Below are positions 60,510-64,000 of a stretch of DNA of 64,000 bases, in pieces. This DNA is from Elusimicrobiota bacterium (GTDB lineage Bacteria > Elusimicrobiota > Elusimicrobia > UBA1565 > UBA9628), in contig JACRDT010000005.1 of the NCBI GenBank assembly GCA_016212795.1, forward strand, positions 62,001-126,000, read 5' to 3'. The position numbers were made by a program, and so were the translations under genes. How positions within the stretch are numbered: the first letter of the stretch is position 1; each line of letters starts with the position of its first letter. The notes under the pieces are model-generated. The model did not search any database and was not told the DNA's origin. It was given only the letters and a program-made list of their open reading frames with translations.

Positions 60510-61010
60510 ATGCCTCAGGAGCTTTCCTTCGACGTGGTCTCCAAGGTCGACGCCCACGTCATCGACGAGTGCGTCCAGGTCGCGATGCGGGAGATCGTCA
60601 ACCGCTTCGACTTCAAGAACTCCATCTCCAAGATCGAGTTCAACGCCAAGGAGCTGGCGCTCACCGTGACGAGCGACGACGAGTTCAAGCTGCGCAGCGT
60701 CATGGAGATCCTCGACATGCGCCTGGCCAAGCGCGGCGTGCCGCTCAAGAACCTCCAGCCCCAGAAGATCGAGACCGCCCTCGGCGGCACGGTCCGGCAG
60801 GTCGTCAAGGTCCAGAACGGCATCCCCTCGGACAAGGCCAAGGAGCTCGTCGCCGACATCAAGAAGGCCAAGCTCAAGGTGACCGCCTCCATCCAGGCCG
60901 ACCAGGTCCGCGTGGCGAGCCGGTCCAAAGACGAGCTCCAGTCGACGATGGCGCTGCTCCGGGGCAAGGATTTCGGCCTGGCCATCCAGTTCACCAACTT
61001 CCGCTCATGA
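60510..61010 (+). CDS. yajQ: YajQ/UPF0234 nucleotide-binding protein
   Basis: 166 aa, complete. Starts MPQELSFDVVSKVD, with NRFDFKNS and the C-terminal DFGLAIQFTNFRS signature. YajQ proteins bind nucleotides or RNA; a Xanthomonas member is a cyclic-di-GMP effector. TTGACA at 60434-60439 may be part of its promoter. The stop overlaps the next gene (ATGA). Confidence 0.95.
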   Translation: MPQELSFDVVSKVDAHVIDECVQVAMREIVNRFDFKNSISKIEFNAKELALTVTSDDEFKLRSVMEILDMRLAKRGVPLKNLQPQKIETALGGTVRQVVKVQNGIPSDKAKELVADIKKAKLKVTASIQADQVRVASRSKDELQSTMALLRGKDFGLAIQFTNFRS

Positions 61011-61429
61011 CCGCGCAGCAGCACGAGCACCTGATCTACAACGGCACGAGGACCTCGATGGCCTGCGAGCCTCCCCTGCCCAAGAAGCATCCCCGGATCG
61101 TGGCGCTCGACCATCAAGCGGTGATGAGCTCCGCGTGCTGGCGCGGGTACATCGGCACCTGGGAGATCAAGGACGGCCGGTTCTACCTGGTCGCCATCGA
61201 GGGGAAGTACTCCCTGGCCGGCAAGGGCCCCCTCTTCGCGGACTGGTTCACGGGGACCCTCAGGATCCCCCAGGGCGAGATGCTCGAGTACGTCCACATG
61301 GGCTACGCCTCGGTCTTCGAGCGGGAGATCGTCGTCAAGATCGCCAAGGGCCTGGTGGCCGGCACCCGGACCGTCGACCACAAGTCCGGCAAGCGCCCCA
61401 AGGACGGCCCGCCCCAGCCCCCTTCCTGA
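61007..61429 (+). CDS. Conserved hypothetical protein
   Basis: 140 aa, start ATG in a 4-nt overlap with yajQ. The protein has a single compact domain with conserved-looking features: PPLPKKHPRI, CWRGYIGTWEI, FYLVAIEGKYSLAG, LFADWFTGTLRIPQGE, YVHMGYASVFE. There is no signal peptide or membrane helix. I have a general impression that this family is widespread with no known function. Translational coupling to yajQ suggests a common process. Confidence 0.7.
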   Translation: MTAQQHEHLIYNGTRTSMACEPPLPKKHPRIVALDHQAVMSSACWRGYIGTWEIKDGRFYLVAIEGKYSLAGKGPLFADWFTGTLRIPQGEMLEYVHMGYASVFEREIVVKIAKGLVAGTRTVDHKSGKRPKDGPPQPPS

Positions 61430-61432
61430 CGG

Positions 61433-62149
61433 TCAGGACCCGGGAAGGCCGGCGATGACGCCGTGCGCCTCGCGCACGACCTTCTCGAGCTTCTTCCACG
61501 ACATGGGGCTCGTCCGGGCGCTCGAGGGCGCCGACCCGCGGAAGGCGTCCTTGCAGTAGGCGGCGATCTCCGCCGGCAGGCGGGACAGGTCGTCGCCGGT
61601 CAGCCGGCGGTCGCCGTCGCCGTCCAGGCGGGCCATGATCTGCTCGAGGTGCTGCTCGAAGAGCCTGATCTCCCCGAGGCTGACGCCGAACGACGGCATG
61701 ACCTTCTCCACGAACCCGTCGCTCCCACCCCCTTCCAGGTAGACGGAGCCGTAGAAGTCGGCGGCCGCCCCGTAGAGCGAGACCGCCAGCGGCTGGCCGG
61801 TCGACTGGGCCTCGCGGGAGTCCACCTCCCCGTTGTCGCCGGGCGCCGTCGCGTAGGGGTTGCCGCGCATCTGGGAATCGGTGCGGCGCGTCTGGGGGTT
61901 CTCCCGGTCTGCCCGGACGAGCCTCTCGGCCGCGTCCCTCAGGACCTGCTGGATGGCGTCGATGGCGACGGGCGCCTCGGCGCCCTGGGCGACGAGGGAG
62001 GCGTGCCGGGCGTCCCAGGAACGCGCGAACCGTGCCTGCCGTTCCTTCATCGCGTCCATGGCGTCTCCCGCGTCCTGCCAGGGCGGCAGCGCCCACGCCG
62101 TCCCGCCGAACAGCAGCACGCCCACCATCCCGGCCAAAGCCCTGTTCAT
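61433..62149 (-). CDS. Secreted EF-hand-like protein
   Basis: 238 aa. ATG 62149 is preceded by GGAGGGTGAAG and gives a signal peptide (LAGMVGVLLFGGTAWA). The mature protein is helical; one EF-hand-like calcium loop is visible in DGDGDRRLTGDDL near residue 195. No enzyme motif. The 3' end is 4 nt from the convergent gene ending at 61429. Function unknown. Confidence 0.7.
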   Translation of the reverse strand: MNRALAGMVGVLLFGGTAWALPPWQDAGDAMDAMKERQARFARSWDARHASLVAQGAEAPVAIDAIQQVLRDAAERLVRADRENPQTRRTDSQMRGNPYATAPGDNGEVDSREAQSTGQPLAVSLYGAAADFYGSVYLEGGGSDGFVEKVMPSFGVSLGEIRLFEQHLEQIMARLDGDGDRRLTGDDLSRLPAEIAAYCKDAFRGSAPSSARTSPMSWKKLEKVVREAHGVIAGLPGS

Positions 62150-62415
62150 CTTCACCCTCCGCTCCGGCGATCGCTCAAGAGACTCTAGCATGGATCGCGC
62201 CCCTTGACATGGGCTGTTGGGGCCACCCGCCCCTGGGCCATCCGGACCATATCTATCCCGAGAAAGTGGCGCCGCTTCCGGGTCTTGCCAGGACAGCCGC
62301 ATGCACGATGTTCGCTTGGCAGCGCACGGCGCCCTCCACCATGGCCTGGCCCGGCAGCCAGCGAAACCGCGGTGCCGATTGCGTATTCATGCATTCTGCA
62401 GGCCCCGGACAGCCA

Positions 62416-62476
62416 TAATTGCGTTTCCATGAATTCTACTTCAGCGATGAAAGTGAAATGCCTGGAAACGCAATTA
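62416..62476. repeat. 14-bp perfect inverted repeat at 3' end of XRE gene
   Basis: TAATTGCGTTTCCA (62416-62429) and TGGAAACGCAATTA (62463-62476), separated by 33 bp that contains the stop codon of the XRE gene. The plus strand continues AGGTTTTTG. The arms are AT-rich compared with surroundings; it could be an operator or a transcript end. The region 62150-62415 has no supported gene. Confidence 0.6.
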
Positions 62477-62786
62477 GGTTTTTGTCAGGCAGCGCCAAGA
62501 ATCGGCAGCCGAAAGCGGCGTAGAGCTTCACGAGCGTGCTGAGTCGGATGTCCGCGCCCTTTTCCGCGCGGCCGACCAGCGAGGCGGAAACCCCAGCCTT
62601 GGCGGCGAGTTGCTTGCGATTGAGGCCGAAACGGATGCGCAGCCGGCGCAGGCACTCGTGCACGGGCCACGCGGCGAAATCGGCAGGCGTCGACTCCCCA
62701 TGGACGAGGGCATCACGGACCGGATCGGCGAAGTCCGCAAGTTCTCCCATGACTGCCATACGACCGACCCCGGCGGAAAGTTCCAC
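62436..62786 (-). CDS. XRE-family transcriptional regulator
   Basis: 116 aa. Helix-turn-helix in NRKQLAAKAGVSASLVGRAE, followed by STLVKLYAAFGCRFLAL, as in antitoxin-type Cro/C1 regulators. The listed start is GTG; internal ATGs at 62759 and 62750 are equally possible. No toxin gene is seen on either side. Related in style to the broken HTH gene at 8901. Confidence 0.75.
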   Translation of the reverse strand: MELSAGVGRMAVMGELADFADPVRDALVHGESTPADFAAWPVHECLRRLRIRFGLNRKQLAAKAGVSASLVGRAEKGADIRLSTLVKLYAAFGCRFLALPDKNLIAFPGISLSSLK

Positions 62787-62869
62787 TGCAGTCGGCGAAA
62801 CGCCAGGAGACCCCCGGCAAACCCGGAAGCGCCCAAGGGGATCCTCCTCTTGAAATGCTACTATGTTCG

Positions 62870-64000
62870 ATGGGTTTCGACCGCTTCCAGCTCCACCCCG
62901 ACATCGTCGCAGGCCTCAAGGCCCTCGGCTACCACACCCCCACCCCGATCCAACGAGACGCCATCCCGCACGCGCTCGCCCGCCGCGACCTCCTGGGCCT
63001 GGCCCAGACCGGCACGGGGAAGACCGCCGCCTTCGCCCTGCCGATCCTGCAGCGCCTGATGGCGGGGCCGCGCGGCAAAGTGCGCGCGCTGGTCATCGCC
63101 CCGACGCGCGAGCTCGCCGAGCAGATCCGCGGCGCGTTCCAGGCCTTCGGGGGGCGCACGCCCCTGCGCGCCGCCAGCGTCTACGGCGGCGTCGGGATGC
63201 ACCCCCAGATCCAGGCCCTGGCCGGGCGCGCCGAGATCATCGTCGCCTGCCCGGGGCGCCTCCTGGACCACCTGGGCCAGGGCAACGCCGACCTCTCGGC
63301 CGTCGAAGTCCTGGTGCTCGACGAAGCGGACCAGATGTTCGACATGGGGTTCCTGCCCTCGATCAGGAAGATCCTCGCCCGGGTCCCGAAGGCGCGCCAG
63401 ACCATGCTGTTCTCGGCGACCATGCCCGACGAGATCCGCGGCCTCGCCCACGAGTGCCTCCGGGACCCCGTCACGGTGTCGATCGACCACACCGTGCCGC
63501 TCACGACGGTCTCCCACGCGCTCTACCCCGTACGCGAGCACCTGAAGGCCGAGCTCCTGCTCGAGCTCATCCGCCGCGCCGGGGCGGGCTCGGTGCTCGT
63601 CTTCACGCGCACGAAGCACCGCGCCAAGAAGCTCGGCAAGAAAGTCGAGGACGCGGGCCTCGCGGCCTCCTCGCTGCAGGGCAACCTGTCGCAGAACCGG
63701 CGCCGCCACGCGCTCGACGGCTTCCGCGACGGCACGTTCCAGGTGCTCGTCGCCACCGACATCGCGGCCCGGGGCATCGACATCTCCGAGATCACCCACG
63801 TCATCAACTTCGACGTCCCGACGACCCCGGAGCTCTACACCCACCGCATCGGCCGGACCGGCCGCGCGGCCAAGACCGGCGACGCCTACACGCTGGTGAC
63901 CGACGCCGACGGCGAGGGCATCCGCGCCATCGAGCGCCGCCTCGGCCGGGCCATCGAGCGCCGGCGCATCGAGGGGTTCGACTACCAGAAGCCGCCGGCG
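62870..64000 (+). CDS. DEAD-box RNA helicase, 3' end outside window
   Basis: First 377 codons. All core motifs are in order: Q motif (GYHTPTPIQRDAI), I AQTGTGKT, Ia PTRELAEQ, II VLDEADQMF, III SATMPDE, IV VLVFTRT, V ATDIAARGID, VI HRIGRTGRA. Most similar to the RhlE branch. It unwinds short RNA duplexes in RNA decay or ribosome assembly. TACTAT lies 5 nt before the ATG, consistent with a leaderless message. The basic C-terminal extension is beyond the window. Confidence 0.95.
   Translation, partial: MGFDRFQLHPDIVAGLKALGYHTPTPIQRDAIPHALARRDLLGLAQTGTGKTAAFALPILQRLMAGPRGKVRALVIAPTRELAEQIRGAFQAFGGRTPLRAASVYGGVGMHPQIQALAGRAEIIVACPGRLLDHLGQGNADLSAVEVLVLDEADQMFDMGFLPSIRKILARVPKARQTMLFSATMPDEIRGLAHECLRDPVTVSIDHTVPLTTVSHALYPVREHLKAELLLELIRRAGAGSVLVFTRTKHRAKKLGKKVEDAGLAASSLQGNLSQNRRRHALDGFRDGTFQVLVATDIAARGIDISEITHVINFDVPTTPELYTHRIGRTGRAAKTGDAYTLVTDADGEGIRAIERRLGRAIERRRIEGFDYQKPPA

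Noticed and set aside
62185..62430. 81-codon frame next to the XRE regulator as a possible toxin
   Set aside because: No toxin motif, no ribosome-binding site, composition not protein-like; the inverted repeat at 62416 overlaps it.

Overview
The window is GC-rich bacterial chromosome, about two thirds G+C or more, densely packed with short operons. It suggests a free-living, high-GC member of the Elusimicrobiota. The pointers are a secreted protein with the MTAYYPAPAGIY / GVGIGTT signature I associate with that phylum, a SprA-like giant outer-membrane protein outside Bacteroidota, pseudopilin genes, and a Mla-type outer-membrane lipid system (so a diderm cell). This placement is inference: no rRNA or tRNA gene was recognised in the window.

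Layout. 1-1333 (-): three overlapping minor-pseudopilin genes, the last cut by the window edge. 2094-7342 (-): an aroA-like gene with a degraded active site, a MoxR ATPase, and a DUF58-transglutaminase fusion. 7399-14746 (+): ccdA, a small coiled-coil gene, an HTH remnant, mutS-mutL overlapping by 4 nt, and a CpaF/TadA-type ATPase. 14747-15345: a gene-free stretch with a repeat pair, a strong promoter and a likely structured RNA. 15346-22233 (+): SprA-like protein, yjbQ and a secreted esterase. 22282-26833 (-): an operon of an SDR reductase, two tandem radical-SAM proteins resembling the MJ0619/Tes lipid-coupling family, and an alpha/beta hydrolase, with a FabZ-like dehydratase on the other side of the divergent promoter region. 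28186-28386: a MITE-like element with perfect 17-bp inverted ends. 28383-33930: outer-membrane protein, methyltransferase, phosphofructokinase, secreted unknown and glycoside hydrolase. 33900-37037: a decayed accessory patch (duplicated pfk 5' end, truncated caspase-like gene, broken IS1380-type transposase, inverted repeats). 37038-49550 (-): one long co-directional run, rpsF-ssb-rpsR-rplI-dnaB-alr-mlaEFD-radA-PIN/TRAM-WD40/TPR-rtcB. 49703-56340: a low-complexity membrane protein converging on an FHA / PP2C / CHASE2-kinase signalling module. 56417-64000: a secreted HMA-like protein, a membrane protein, a long glmS, yajQ, unknowns, an XRE regulator and a DEAD-box helicase that runs off the right edge.

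Two features cut across the window. First, many genes have a -10 box (TANNNT) 5-8 nt upstream of an ATG or GTG with no room for a ribosome-binding site, which indicates widespread leaderless transcription and lets several start codons be corrected. Second, small palindromic repeats are abundant. One family of about 60 bp occurs at least eight times: between genes, apparently supplying ribosome-binding sequence to mlaF and mlaD, supplying the start codon of one radical-SAM gene, and lying in frame inside mutS. Other palindromes sit in the mutL linker, and a 36-bp sequence is shared by glmS and its neighbour.

The best candidate for an undescribed system is the reductase + tandem radical-SAM + hydrolase operon, read as a membrane-lipid cross-linking or modification cassette. 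The aroA-like protein, which has lost most substrate-binding residues, is the second.
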